Assembly (NCBI GenBank): GCA_001543395.1
Contig: LPNG01000009.1
Span: forward strand, 26,583 to 90,582
DNA from: Candidatus Alcium sp. F082
GTDB lineage: Bacteria; Bacteroidota; Bacteroidia; Bacteroidales; F082
Direction of reading: 5' to 3'
Length of the DNA: 64,000 nt
In this document: one piece after another, positions 35,438-42,752 of the stretch
Position numbering within the stretch: the first letter of the stretch is position 1
Layout: each line of letters begins with the position of its first letter
Notes under the pieces: model-generated
Databases searched by the model: none
What the model was told of the DNA's origin: nothing
Seen by the model: only the letters and a program-made list of their open reading frames with translations
Made by a program: the position numbers and the translations under genes

Positions 35438-36263
35438 TCAAAAACTCCTTTACTTGTTCTTTGCTCGGCACCTTGCCATGCCATTGGTTGTTGTCTTCGA
35501 TGCTCTTCACGCCCTTGCCCATGATGGTATCAGCGATGATGACGGTAGGCTTGCTTTTCTCTTGGTCGGCCATCTCCAAGGCCATCTTGATCTGTCCCAT
35601 GTCGTGGCCGTCAATCTCAATCGTATGCCACCCGAAAGCAGCCCATTTGTCGCGCAAGGGATCGATGACCATCACCTTCTCGGTACCGCCGTCAATCTGC
35701 TGACGGTTGCGGTCGATGATGACACAGAGATTGTCGACCCGATGGTGAGCCGCCGCCATAGCGGTCTCCCATACACTTCCCTCCTGCTGCTCGCCATCAC
35801 CCATGATGCAGAACACTCGGTTCACGGTCCCTGAGCCCTGAGCCTGTCGAAGGGTCGAAGGGCCATCCATCTTGGCCGACAAAGCCATGCCCAATGCCAC
35901 GCCAATCCCTTGTCCCAGGCTTCCCGAGCAAGTCTCCAAGCCAGGCAAGCGGAAAGCATAACTCGGATGCCCCTGCAAGCGGCTTCCCAACTTACGCAGC
36001 GTCAGCATCTCCTCTTCTGGGAAATAGCCCGCTGCCGCCAAGGTGGCGTACAAAACGGGGGCCGTATGCCCTATGGAAAGCACCACCTTGTCGCGGCCTT
36101 CCCAATCGGGGTGCTTGGGGTCGTGACGCATATGGTTAAAATACAAAACAGTGAAGATATCCGCTAGATCGAGGGAGCCGCCCGTATGTCCCGAGCCAGC
36201 CTCTGCCAAGGCGGTCAATATCAATTCGCGGATATGCCGCGCTTTTGCTTCCAAATCTATCAT
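35421..36263 (-). CDS. Transketolase, N-terminal (TPP-binding) subunit
   Basis: A 280-residue N-terminal half of a split transketolase. Signatures: AGSGHTGGSLDLADIF, SIGHTAPVLYATL, CSGSLGQGIGVALGMALS, and the thiamine diphosphate motif MGDGEQQEGSVWETAM with RNRQQIDG. It pairs with the C-terminal half encoded downstream (overlap 35421-35437). The segment GPSTLRQAQGSG, just before the TPP motif, is encoded by an interspersed palindromic repeat (35826-35864) and looks like a recent in-frame insertion of about 12 residues in a surface loop. The start overlaps the end of the DUF456 gene by four bases. Cytoplasmic. Confidence 0.93.
   Translation of the reverse strand: MIDLEAKARHIRELILTALAEAGSGHTGGSLDLADIFTVLYFNHMRHDPKHPDWEGRDKVVLSIGHTAPVLYATLAAAGYFPEEEMLTLRKLGSRLQGHPSYAFRLPGLETCSGSLGQGIGVALGMALSAKMDGPSTLRQAQGSGTVNRVFCIMGDGEQQEGSVWETAMAAAHHRVDNLCVIIDRNRQQIDGGTEKVMVIDPLRDKWAAFGWHTIEIDGHDMGQIKMALEMADQEKSKPTVIIADTIMGKGVKSIEDNNQWHGKVPSKEQVKEFLNELYE
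35826..35864. repeat. REP-type palindromic repeat inside the transketolase gene
   Basis: Contains ctgagcctgtcgaaggg with a partial duplication on either side. The same element occurs at 39008-39070 and 47466-47489. It is translated in frame as TLRQAQG. Confidence 0.8.
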
Positions 36264-36760
36264 AAAATGGCTATTAACTCTTTAACGATGTAATAAATGC
36301 ACACACAAGCATAAATCACTTTGATGCCCGTGCCGCAAAGGAACCCGATAAACGATCCGATGGCCGAACGCCAAGCCTTATGGTCGTCAGTACCCGCATT
36401 TTTCTCGCCGATATAGGCACCAATAAAAGGACCTAACAAGATGGCGATAAACCCAATAGGCATGGCTAAGGTAACCAACAAACCCAGAAAGAGGCCTATG
36501 GTACTGCCCCGAACGCCTGCCTTGGTGCCACCGAAATGCTTCGTGCCCCACACGGGGACGACATAATCCACAGTAAAGACGATAGCGCCAATCACACCCA
36601 TAATGATCAAGAACTTAGGCGAGAAACTGACGCCTTCGGCAAACGATAAGGCCAACAAGGCAAGAAAACTAAACGGTGTTCCGGCGATACCAGGGACCAC
36701 CGCGCCAACAATGCCAATCAGAGCCAGAATAATGGACAATGCAATGAGAAAATACAGCAT
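36260..36760 (-). CDS. DUF456 family membrane protein
   Basis: A 166-residue membrane protein with four to five hydrophobic helices and the glycine-rich DUF456 pattern: LIGIVGAVVPGIAGTPFSFL at the start, YVVPVWGTKHFGGTKAGVRG in the middle and FLLGPFIGAY-type text later (ILLGPFIGAYIGEKNAG). Function of the family is unknown. Its end overlaps the transketolase N-half start by four bases, so the three minus-strand genes form a tight operon; a functional link to transketolase is not obvious. Confidence 0.88.
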   Translation of the reverse strand: MLYFLIALSIILALIGIVGAVVPGIAGTPFSFLALLALSFAEGVSFSPKFLIIMGVIGAIVFTVDYVVPVWGTKHFGGTKAGVRGSTIGLFLGLLVTLAMPIGFIAILLGPFIGAYIGEKNAGTDDHKAWRSAIGSFIGFLCGTGIKVIYACVCIYYIVKELIAIL

Positions 36761-36818
36761 GACGTCGTTGATGGTTAGTGAGTTTAAAGGTCAATTTGCC
36801 TGCGAAGATAGTAAAAAT

Positions 36819-36849
36819 TTTGTTTTCTGAAAAATCAGCCTTACATTTG
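36819..36849 (+). promoter_or_regulatory. Bacteroidota-type promoter with both boxes
   Basis: TTTG (36819-36822), a 19-base spacer and TACATTTG (36842-36849) match the -33/-7 consensus. The ATG of the next gene is 19 bases further on. Confidence 0.75.
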
Positions 36850-36868
36850 CACCATAAAACACTTAAAC

Positions 36869-37693
36869 ATGAAGAAGACGCTACTCCTCATAGTCATAAT
36901 CCTTTCAACCTCAACCCTTTTCGCCTACGACCTCATCCATCCTATCGGAGGTCGCGCCACCGCCATGGGAGGCTCGTCGGTGGCATCACAAGGGCTGTGG
37001 GCCATGCAGAACAACCCTGCCGGCATGGCCAATCTGGAGAAAATCAGCCTCGGCTTGTATTACGAAAACCGCTGGCTGCTCCCCGAGACGGCCTACAAAT
37101 GCGGCGCCTTCGCCCTCCCCACCAAGTTCGGCACTTTGGGACTTAGCTTCAACCAGTTCGGCTCCTCAAAATACAACGAGAACAAGCTGGGCCTCGCCTA
37201 TGCCAAAGACTTCGGGCGTTACCTTCAAATCGGGCTCCAACTTGACTACCTCATGCTCAAGATTGGCAACGACTATGGCAAATTCAGCGCGCTTACCTTC
37301 GAACTGGGCATACAATCGCATGTCACCGACAAACTGACCCTGGGCACCTATGTTTTCAACCCCGTCAGCTTCAGTTTTGAGCAGACCCTCAACCATGAGA
37401 AACTGCCCATCGTGATGCGTTTCGGACTGGCCTACCAGTTCACCAAAGACTTCGTCGTACAATGCGAGATCGAGAAAGACACCGAACGCGATGGCGTCAG
37501 CCTGCGTGGAGGCTTGGAATATGAGGCCATCAGGAACTTTTACATCCGTGCTGGTGTCCAGACCAACCCGGGCATCCTCAGCTTCGGGCTGGGTTATGCC
37601 ATCAGTTTCGCACAGATCAACGTGGCAGCACAGCTGCACAACGAATTGGGTGCCTCAGTACAAATCGGCATGATCTTCAGAATAGGTAAGTGA
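36869..37693 (+). CDS. PorV/PorQ-like outer-membrane beta-barrel protein
   Basis: A 274-residue exported protein. The signal peptide (KKTLLLIVIILSTSTLFA) is followed by GGRATAMGGSSVASQGLWAM and QNNPAGMANLEKISLGLYY, the FadL/PorV-like beginning of Bacteroidota outer-membrane barrels. The rest alternates polar and hydrophobic residues and ends in an aromatic beta strand (ASVQIGMIFRIGK). Barrels of this type include T9SS shuttle components (PorV, PorQ) but the exact member cannot be assigned. Driven by a well-formed promoter and followed one base later by the helix-hairpin-helix protein gene. Confidence 0.72.
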   Translation: MKKTLLLIVIILSTSTLFAYDLIHPIGGRATAMGGSSVASQGLWAMQNNPAGMANLEKISLGLYYENRWLLPETAYKCGAFALPTKFGTLGLSFNQFGSSKYNENKLGLAYAKDFGRYLQIGLQLDYLMLKIGNDYGKFSALTFELGIQSHVTDKLTLGTYVFNPVSFSFEQTLNHEKLPIVMRFGLAYQFTKDFVVQCEIEKDTERDGVSLRGGLEYEAIRNFYIRAGVQTNPGILSFGLGYAISFAQINVAAQLHNELGASVQIGMIFRIGK

Positions 37694-37694
37694 T

Positions 37695-39899
37695 ATGAAA
37701 CGCTTGGTCTTCATCATATTAGTCTTATCGTTCACCTTGTTTGCCAAGGCGCAAATCGCCATCGACACGCTCAGCGCCGATGCCTTGAACAATATGCTCA
37801 TCGAACAGGTGGAACGCTTGGCCGAAGACGGCGATGATGATGCCGATTACGAAGACCTCCTGGAAAACTACATCTTCCTCAGCGAGAATCCCGTCAACCT
37901 CAACAGCGATGAGGTCATGCGTCTGGTGGAGCTGCGCCTGCTTAGCGTATTCCAATACGAAGAACTGCAGAAATACCGCCGTTTCTATGGTGACTTCATG
38001 TTTCTCGATGAGTTGGAGATGGTGGAAGGCTTAGACGAGCAAACTTTAGCCATCATCCGACCCGTGGTTTGCATCGAGAAAGACCTAAGCAAGGACAAAA
38101 TCACCTTCAACAAGATGGCACGTTACGGCAAGCATCAGTTGGTAGGCCGTTACGAGCAAGTCCTCGAAAAGCAACAAGGTTACCTACCCATTGACGACTC
38201 TGCCCTCCTTGTCAGGCCCAATTCGCGCTACCTTGGCAGTCCTCAGAAATACCAGCTAAAATACACCTATAACTATAGGAATAAGATCAGGGCGGGATTT
38301 GTCCTAGAGAAAGACGCGGGCGAGATGTTCTTCAACGACAAGGTCAGCGACACCATACAGAAACTCTTGGGCAGCCAATACCATCGTGGCTTCGACTTCG
38401 CTGGTTTTCACCTCTTTGCCAAGGACTTGGGCATCGTGAAAACCGCAGCCTTAGGCGACTACCAAATTGCCTTCGGTCAAGGCTTGACGCTGTGGTCGGG
38501 CATGAGCTTCGGCAAGGCGGGTGCAGGCAGCAGCGTGATGAAACAAGGACGCGGCATCACGGCCAAAGCCTCGGCCAGCGAGTATGCCTTCATGCGTGGT
38601 GCAGCCGTCACATTAGGCAAAGGACCCTTTGAAGGGACTGTGTTCTACTCCAACCGCATGATCGACGCCAATGTCAGCGCGGCCGACACCTTGGATAACG
38701 AAGCCGAACTCGTCAGCAGTCTGCAAGAGACAGGCTATCACCGCACCCTTGGCGAGCTACAAGACCGCCACGCCATACGTCAGCAGGTCGTCGGCGGACA
38801 TCTGGCCTACGCCATCGCCCATTTTGAGGTAGGCTATACAGCCCATCACACCTGGCTCAGCGTGCCCCTCGAACTCAAGCCAAGCCATTACAACCAGTTC
38901 TACTTCCAAGGGCAATGCCTCACCAACCAAGGCCTTGACTTCAAATATGTGAAAGGCAAATACGCTGTCTTTGGAGAGATGGCGATGAGTTATAATCATC
39001 AAGTTGAGGTCCCTGAGCCCGTCGAAGGGCCGACACAAGCACAGACGGCCTTTCGACAGGCTCAAGGGCCTGCTTTTGCAGGCTTGGTCGGATTAACCGT
39101 CAAGCCGGCTGGTTATCTTAACTTCACCATCCTCTATCGTGACTACGGCAAGGCATACCAAAACCTGTTGGGCAACGCCTTCGGCGAAGGCGGGCGCAAC
39201 CAAGGGCAACGCGGCATTTATCTCGGCCTGGAGGCTGCTCCCGCACCCTATTGGAACCTCCTCGCCTACGCCGACCAGTTCCAGTTCACCTGGCTGACCT
39301 CACAAGTCAACGCTCCGAGCCGTGGCCACGACTACTACCTGCGCATCAGCCATAGCTTCAACCGCCGCACACAAGCCTATCTGCATTTCCGCTCCAAGAC
39401 CAAGATGAAGAACTCAACCAACGGCATGGTGTTCAGCCACTATCCCATCCTCTACACCAAAAACACCGTCCGTTTCAACATCAACTATCAGATTGGTTGG
39501 GACTTGCATTGCACCAACAAGGCTGAATATGCCCACTACCGTAATGAGGACGGCAGCAACGAGCACGGTTATTTCCTCTGCCAGGACATCGCCTACAAGC
39601 CCGAAAACAAGCCCTTCAGCCTCACCTTCCGCTATGCCATCTTCGATGCCAAGGACTACAACGCCCGCGTCTACGCCTACGAAAACGACGTGCTGTATTC
39701 CTTCAGTGTGCCCGCCCTTTACGGCAAAGGCATGAGGGTATACCTCTTAGGAAAGGTTAAGCTGTTCAACGCCCTGACGCTTTATGCCCGCATCGGTCGC
39801 ACCATCTACAGCGACCGCAACACGGTAGGCACAGGCCTGTCGCAGATTGAAGGGAACCACAAGACGGATTTGAAGGTGGAGATGATATGGAAACTGTAG
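37695..39899 (+). CDS. Exported helix-hairpin-helix domain protein of Bacteroidota
   Basis: A 734-residue protein with signal peptide (KRLVFIILVLSFTLFAKA). The N-terminal quarter contains ComEA-like helix-hairpin-helix repeats (LSENPVNLNSDEVMRLVELR, then FLDELEMVEGLDEQTLAIIR). The larger C-terminal part is beta-rich, with GLTLWSGMSFGKAG and a closing GTGLSQIEGNHKTDLKVEMI. This is a known conserved type in Bacteroidota next to PorQ-like genes, probably outer-membrane associated; role unclear. An interspersed REP doublet (39008-39070) inserts about 20 in-frame residues (VPEPVEGP...FRQAQGP). The stop codon lies in the first of the palindromes preceding the transposase gene. Confidence 0.8.
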   Translation: MKRLVFIILVLSFTLFAKAQIAIDTLSADALNNMLIEQVERLAEDGDDDADYEDLLENYIFLSENPVNLNSDEVMRLVELRLLSVFQYEELQKYRRFYGDFMFLDELEMVEGLDEQTLAIIRPVVCIEKDLSKDKITFNKMARYGKHQLVGRYEQVLEKQQGYLPIDDSALLVRPNSRYLGSPQKYQLKYTYNYRNKIRAGFVLEKDAGEMFFNDKVSDTIQKLLGSQYHRGFDFAGFHLFAKDLGIVKTAALGDYQIAFGQGLTLWSGMSFGKAGAGSSVMKQGRGITAKASASEYAFMRGAAVTLGKGPFEGTVFYSNRMIDANVSAADTLDNEAELVSSLQETGYHRTLGELQDRHAIRQQVVGGHLAYAIAHFEVGYTAHHTWLSVPLELKPSHYNQFYFQGQCLTNQGLDFKYVKGKYAVFGEMAMSYNHQVEVPEPVEGPTQAQTAFRQAQGPAFAGLVGLTVKPAGYLNFTILYRDYGKAYQNLLGNAFGEGGRNQGQRGIYLGLEAAPAPYWNLLAYADQFQFTWLTSQVNAPSRGHDYYLRISHSFNRRTQAYLHFRSKTKMKNSTNGMVFSHYPILYTKNTVRFNINYQIGWDLHCTNKAEYAHYRNEDGSNEHGYFLCQDIAYKPENKPFSLTFRYAIFDAKDYNARVYAYENDVLYSFSVPALYGKGMRVYLLGKVKLFNALTLYARIGRTIYSDRNTVGTGLSQIEGNHKTDLKVEMIWKL
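39008..39070. repeat. Inverted pair of REP palindromes (REPIN-like) in a coding gene
   Basis: Copy one is 39008-39031 (ccctgagcccgtcgaaggg) and copy two, inverted, is 39047-39070 (cctttcgacaggctcaaggg), with a 15-base spacer. Together they can form a long hairpin and stay in frame. Confidence 0.85.
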
Positions 39900-40010
39900 A
39901 GACGCAAAATTTTGCGTCTAAAAAATATACCATCGATTCATCAGAGACGCAAAATTTTGCGTCTCACAATCATCCAAATAATCAAATCAGAGACGCAAGA
40001 TTTTGCGTCT
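39896..40010. repeat. Three REP palindromes upstream of the RAYT gene
   Basis: Copies of agacgcaaaattttgcgtct lie at 39900-39919, 39945-39964 and 39991-40010 (the last with one central change). Some extend to gtagagacgc and its complement. They fill the gap before the transposase. Confidence 0.92.
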
Positions 40011-40031
40011 CTACAAACCGAAACGACAATC

Positions 40032-40709
40032 ATGGCCGATTTATACAAAAACAAATACCGCATACCAACCGCCCGCGCCACTTGGCACGATTACAAAGGC
40101 GGTTCGTATTTTTTCACGATTTGCACCAAAAATCGGGAATTCTTTTTCGGTGACATAAAAAATGGTGAAATGTATCATTCCTCTCTTGGTCAATCTGCCA
40201 TTGATTGTTTGCAACAAATCCCTACACATTTCCCCCATGTGGAAATCCCAATTTTCGTCGTGATGCCCAACCATATTCACGCCATCGTCATCATTAACGC
40301 CCTTGCCCCCTCTGTAGAGACGCAAAATCTTGCGTCTCAAAACACCCAACCAACCATCGTAGAACCGCAAAATCTTGCGTCTCAAAATCATACCATCAAT
40401 CCATCGGAGACGCAAGATTTTGCGTCTCTACGGCAGGCCAAACAAAAATTCGGGCCACAATCGAAAAACCTGGCATCGGTGGTTCGCGGTTTCAAGATTG
40501 GTGTCACCAAATTTGCGAACGAAAACGACCTTCCTTTTGCATGGCAACCTCGTTTTCACGACCACATCATCCGCAACCATCACGAAATGAGCCTTATCGC
40601 CGATTACATCCAAAATAATGTAATCAGATGGAAGGACGATTGTTTCTATGGCAGCAAGAGCATCCCTGCCATAAATGAATCTGAAGATTCGTACCAACAA
40701 TTTTTCTGA
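40032..40709 (+). CDS. REP-associated tyrosine transposase (RAYT, Y1/HUH family)
   Basis: A 225-residue single-strand-DNA transposase-like protein. The start (YKNKYRIPTARATWHDY, then YFFTICTKNREFFFGD) is typical of RAYTs. The HUH motif appears as MPNHIHAIVII near residue 78. The catalytic tyrosine is in SLIADYIQNN near residue 192, with preceding FHDHIIRN. RAYTs mobilise or maintain REP palindromes. Here three copies of the palindrome found upstream are inserted in frame within the gene (40318-40427), giving residues like VETQNLASQ and SETQDFASLRQ between the HUH and tyrosine regions. Activity with this insert is uncertain. Start is the ATG after the third upstream palindrome. Confidence 0.9.
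   Translation: MADLYKNKYRIPTARATWHDYKGGSYFFTICTKNREFFFGDIKNGEMYHSSLGQSAIDCLQQIPTHFPHVEIPIFVVMPNHIHAIVIINALAPSVETQNLASQNTQPTIVEPQNLASQNHTINPSETQDFASLRQAKQKFGPQSKNLASVVRGFKIGVTKFANENDLPFAWQPRFHDHIIRNHHEMSLIADYIQNNVIRWKDDCFYGSKSIPAINESEDSYQQFF
40314..40430. repeat. Three REP palindromes inside the RAYT gene
   Basis: Copies at 40318-40337, 40361-40382 (degenerate) and 40408-40427 of the agacgcaa...ttgcgtct element, in the same frame and encoding about 40 extra residues. Confidence 0.92.
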
Positions 40710-40754
40710 CACGCATTTTTTTCACCTTTCCCCTTGCAAAAGCAAAAAATTGTC

Positions 40755-41070
40755 TATCTTTGCCCCGCCAAGCCGAGAGAAAACGGCATGGCCAGAGAAA
40801 GCGCATTCTTCGCTTTGTTCCTTGATAGTGAATCTGGACAATTCGCATAAAGAGCAAGGAAATCGGGAAGACGGTGGCTTCCTCTGTTATGTTTGTGTAT
40901 TCATTTATACCCAGCATAACAGTGGAGCGTTACCATATCCTCTATTTCGCTCTTTATGGGAGTCCAGACCCAACTATCAGAAATAAGGATAAGTTTGGGA
41001 GGCTCCGCTCTGTTTGCCATTGATTAACGCTACCCTTTGAGCCAAGGAAAGCAAACAAAAACTAACAAAA
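40755..41070 (+). ncRNA. Structured leader or small RNA upstream of the CXXX peptide gene
   Basis: A TATCTTTG box near 40755 is followed by about 300 bases without a credible gene but with many hairpins: gccg/cggc, aaagcg/cgctttg, ttccttg/caaggaa enclosing gaat/attc, ggaag/cttcc, ctgttatg/cataacag enclosing gtat/atac, ggag/ctcc around cccaac/gtttggg, and gtttgc/gcaaac just before the ATG at 41071. It could be a regulatory 5' leader or an independent RNA such as 6S/Bacteroidales-1 RNA; I could not match it to a known motif. Bases 40710-40754 hold nothing recognisable. Confidence 0.5.
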
Positions 41071-41346
41071 ATGGAAAACGGAGAAAACAAAGATCTTCAA
41101 GGAAGAAGAGAGTTCTTCAAGGAAGCAGCAAGGAAAGCATTGCCGCTCCTCGGTGTAGTGGCTTTGATGAGCAATCCAGTAATTGCTAAAGCGATGGAGA
41201 AAAACGCATGTGACGGCTGCACTGGAAGCTGTTCCTACACCTGCTCTGGCACTTGTTCTGGCGCATGTAGTGGTGGATGTTCTGGATCCTGCAAGGGTGG
41301 ATGCAGCGCATCATGTAGAGATGCATGTACTAAATATAGTAAATAA
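41071..41346 (+). CDS. CXXX-repeat peptide precursor with Tat signal, short
   Basis: A 91-residue precursor. The N terminus carries a twin-arginine signal: GRREFFK at residues 11-17, a hydrophobic stretch (ALPLLGVVALMSNPV) and AKA at 39-41. The remaining 50 residues contain 11 cysteines spaced almost always as C-x-x-x (SCSYTCSGTCSGACSGGC), with small Gly/Ser/Thr residues between. This matches the CXXX-repeat radical SAM target peptides (TIGR04114-type, from memory). Expected fate: modification by the downstream maturases in the cytoplasm, then Tat export. No leader-processing protease is visible. Mature product unknown. Confidence 0.88.
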   Translation: MENGENKDLQGRREFFKEAARKALPLLGVVALMSNPVIAKAMEKNACDGCTGSCSYTCSGTCSGACSGGCSGSCKGGCSASCRDACTKYSK

Positions 41347-41410
41347 GTACAAAAACAGGTCAAAAAAAAACTATTTATCAGTTCTAAACAGCTTCAAAAC
41401 AATAATAACA

Positions 41411-41590
41411 ATGATAGGAAGAATAATTGGTCTAATAATAAGCATAGCTTTAATTATAGCTGGATTAAGTGGCAGCTTTGTCTTAAAAGGCACAAATAGC
41501 AGTATGGCATTGGTAATATTTGGTGCTATATTTCTCGTGTTTGATATAATTGGAATAATACGCTATAACAAAAACAAGAATGTTGAATAA
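41411..41590 (+). CDS. Small membrane protein, two helices
   Basis: A 59-residue protein from ATG 41411: MIGRIIGLIISIALIIAG, a short polar turn (KGTNSSM), ALVIFGAIFLVFDIIGIIRY and a lysine/asparagine tail. Two membrane helices, no recognised family. Its DNA is AT-rich compared with the maturase genes. It lies between the two CXXX precursor genes, 15 bases before the next small gene, so it may belong to the same transcript. Role unknown. Confidence 0.6.
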   Translation: MIGRIIGLIISIALIIAGLSGSFVLKGTNSSMALVIFGAIFLVFDIIGIIRYNKNKNVE

Positions 41591-41605
41591 AAAAAGAGAA
41601 AAGCT

Positions 41606-42181
41606 ATGGGAATAATAAGATTGGTAACTGGTGCCATTGTGGAAACCAACAAGTCTATCAAGCAAAACAGAGCGCAAAATGATGATTCCGTTCAAACCGT
41701 TGTGGTTCAGAATAGGTTTTCTATTGATGTGCCATCTTTTTTAGAACCAACGACTCGCTTTGGAGAGGATGCTTCTATTCAATACTGGAGTAGAGCATTA
41801 GATGTCTCGTTTCAAGTCATTGATGAGCCCAAGCAAGAGTTTGTCAATGTCATAGAAGATTTAAAGAATGAATTGCCTGATTTAAAGAAAGGTGGTACCA
41901 TTCTCGATAAAATGGCAACAATGGCTTTAATCAATTTGTTTGATGACATTGATAAAGTTGAAATAGGTAATTATCAGAGAACAGTGATTAATGGTTTAAA
42001 CGCCATTATGATTAATGCCTTCCAAAAACGATCATTCTTTAAAGATGCCTTATATGGTAGTCTTGCCTTTATTGAAGGAAAGAATACGCTATATCAGATA
42101 ATCATATTATCTGGAGGTACAAGCATCCAAAAACTAGCTGACAAATTGGAACAATCAATTTGCTCGTTTAGAGAATTTTGA
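41606..42181 (+). CDS. Hypothetical protein between the CXXX precursors
   Basis: A 191-residue protein with no family I recognise. After a polar N terminus, FSIDVPSFLEPTTRFGEDAS and IQYWSRALDVSFQVIDEPKQ suggest a compact alpha/beta domain; the C-terminal half is helical (LYGSLAFIEGKNTLYQIIIL). The phrase pattern resembles PsbP/Mog1-like or DUF1795-type small domains, but I cannot confirm this. AT-rich codon use unlike the GC-rich maturases suggests separate acquisition. No signal peptide. Real coding is likely because the frame is long and lacks an overlapping alternative. Confidence 0.6.
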   Translation: MGIIRLVTGAIVETNKSIKQNRAQNDDSVQTVVVQNRFSIDVPSFLEPTTRFGEDASIQYWSRALDVSFQVIDEPKQEFVNVIEDLKNELPDLKKGGTILDKMATMALINLFDDIDKVEIGNYQRTVINGLNAIMINAFQKRSFFKDALYGSLAFIEGKNTLYQIIILSGGTSIQKLADKLEQSICSFREF

Positions 42182-42221
42182 TTATAGCTAATGTAATTAT
42201 CACATTTAATTTCAAAATGTA

Positions 42222-42740
42222 ATGAATAGTAACTTAAAATCAAGACGAGAATTCTTTAAACATGTTGCAAAAAAAACACTACCAGTATTAGGTGCGGTAA
42301 CATTGTTAAGCAATCCTGTAATTGCAAAAGCAGTAGATAATGATCCTAACGGATGCAACAACGGATGCATGTATCAATGCGTTTCATGTACAGGATATTG
42401 CACTGGCAGTTGTTCTGGCTCATGTGGTAGTAGTTGCGGCGGCTCTTGTGGCAGTAGTTGCGGCAATGGTTGTTCAGGAGGGTGCTCTAGCAGTTGTACG
42501 GGAAGTTGTTCTAGTGGTTGTTATACAACTTGCTCTGGAGGATGTAGAAGTAATTGCACAGGCAGTTGTAGTGGAAGTTGTGGAAGTGGTTGTGTGGGTT
42601 ATTGTAGCGGATACTGCGGGAGCGCATGTTCTGGAGGTTGCTCTGGAGGTTGCTCTGGAGGTTGCTCTACAGGATGCACAGGATGCACTGGTGGATGCAG
42701 TAATACTTGTCAATACGGTTGTAAATGGGGCGCTGCATAA
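42222..42740 (+). CDS. CXXX-repeat peptide precursor with Tat signal, long
   Basis: A 172-residue precursor of the same type. The Tat signal has SRREFFK at residues 7-13, h-region LPVLGAVTLLSNPVI and AKA at 35-37. Residues 45-170 contain 32 cysteines, nearly all in C-x-x-x spacing (CSGSCGSSCGGSCGSSCG), with shortened CxxC steps near residue 55 and near the end (CTGC). The tail QYGCKWGAA ends the peptide. The two precursors share signal sequence and repeat chemistry but differ threefold in cysteine number. The radical SAM maturase gene starts 12 bases later, so this is the directly coupled substrate. Confidence 0.92.
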   Translation: MNSNLKSRREFFKHVAKKTLPVLGAVTLLSNPVIAKAVDNDPNGCNNGCMYQCVSCTGYCTGSCSGSCGSSCGGSCGSSCGNGCSGGCSSSCTGSCSSGCYTTCSGGCRSNCTGSCSGSCGSGCVGYCSGYCGSACSGGCSGGCSGGCSTGCTGCTGGCSNTCQYGCKWGAA

Positions 42741-42752
42741 CTCGCAATCAGA

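Noticed and set aside
40675..40986. 103-codon frame over the structured leader
   Set aside because: Starts inside the transposase end, has no protein-like features and crosses the promoter.
40755..41070. Cobalamin riboswitch
   Set aside because: A gggaagacggtgg stretch recalled it, but the conserved B12-box and core elements are absent.
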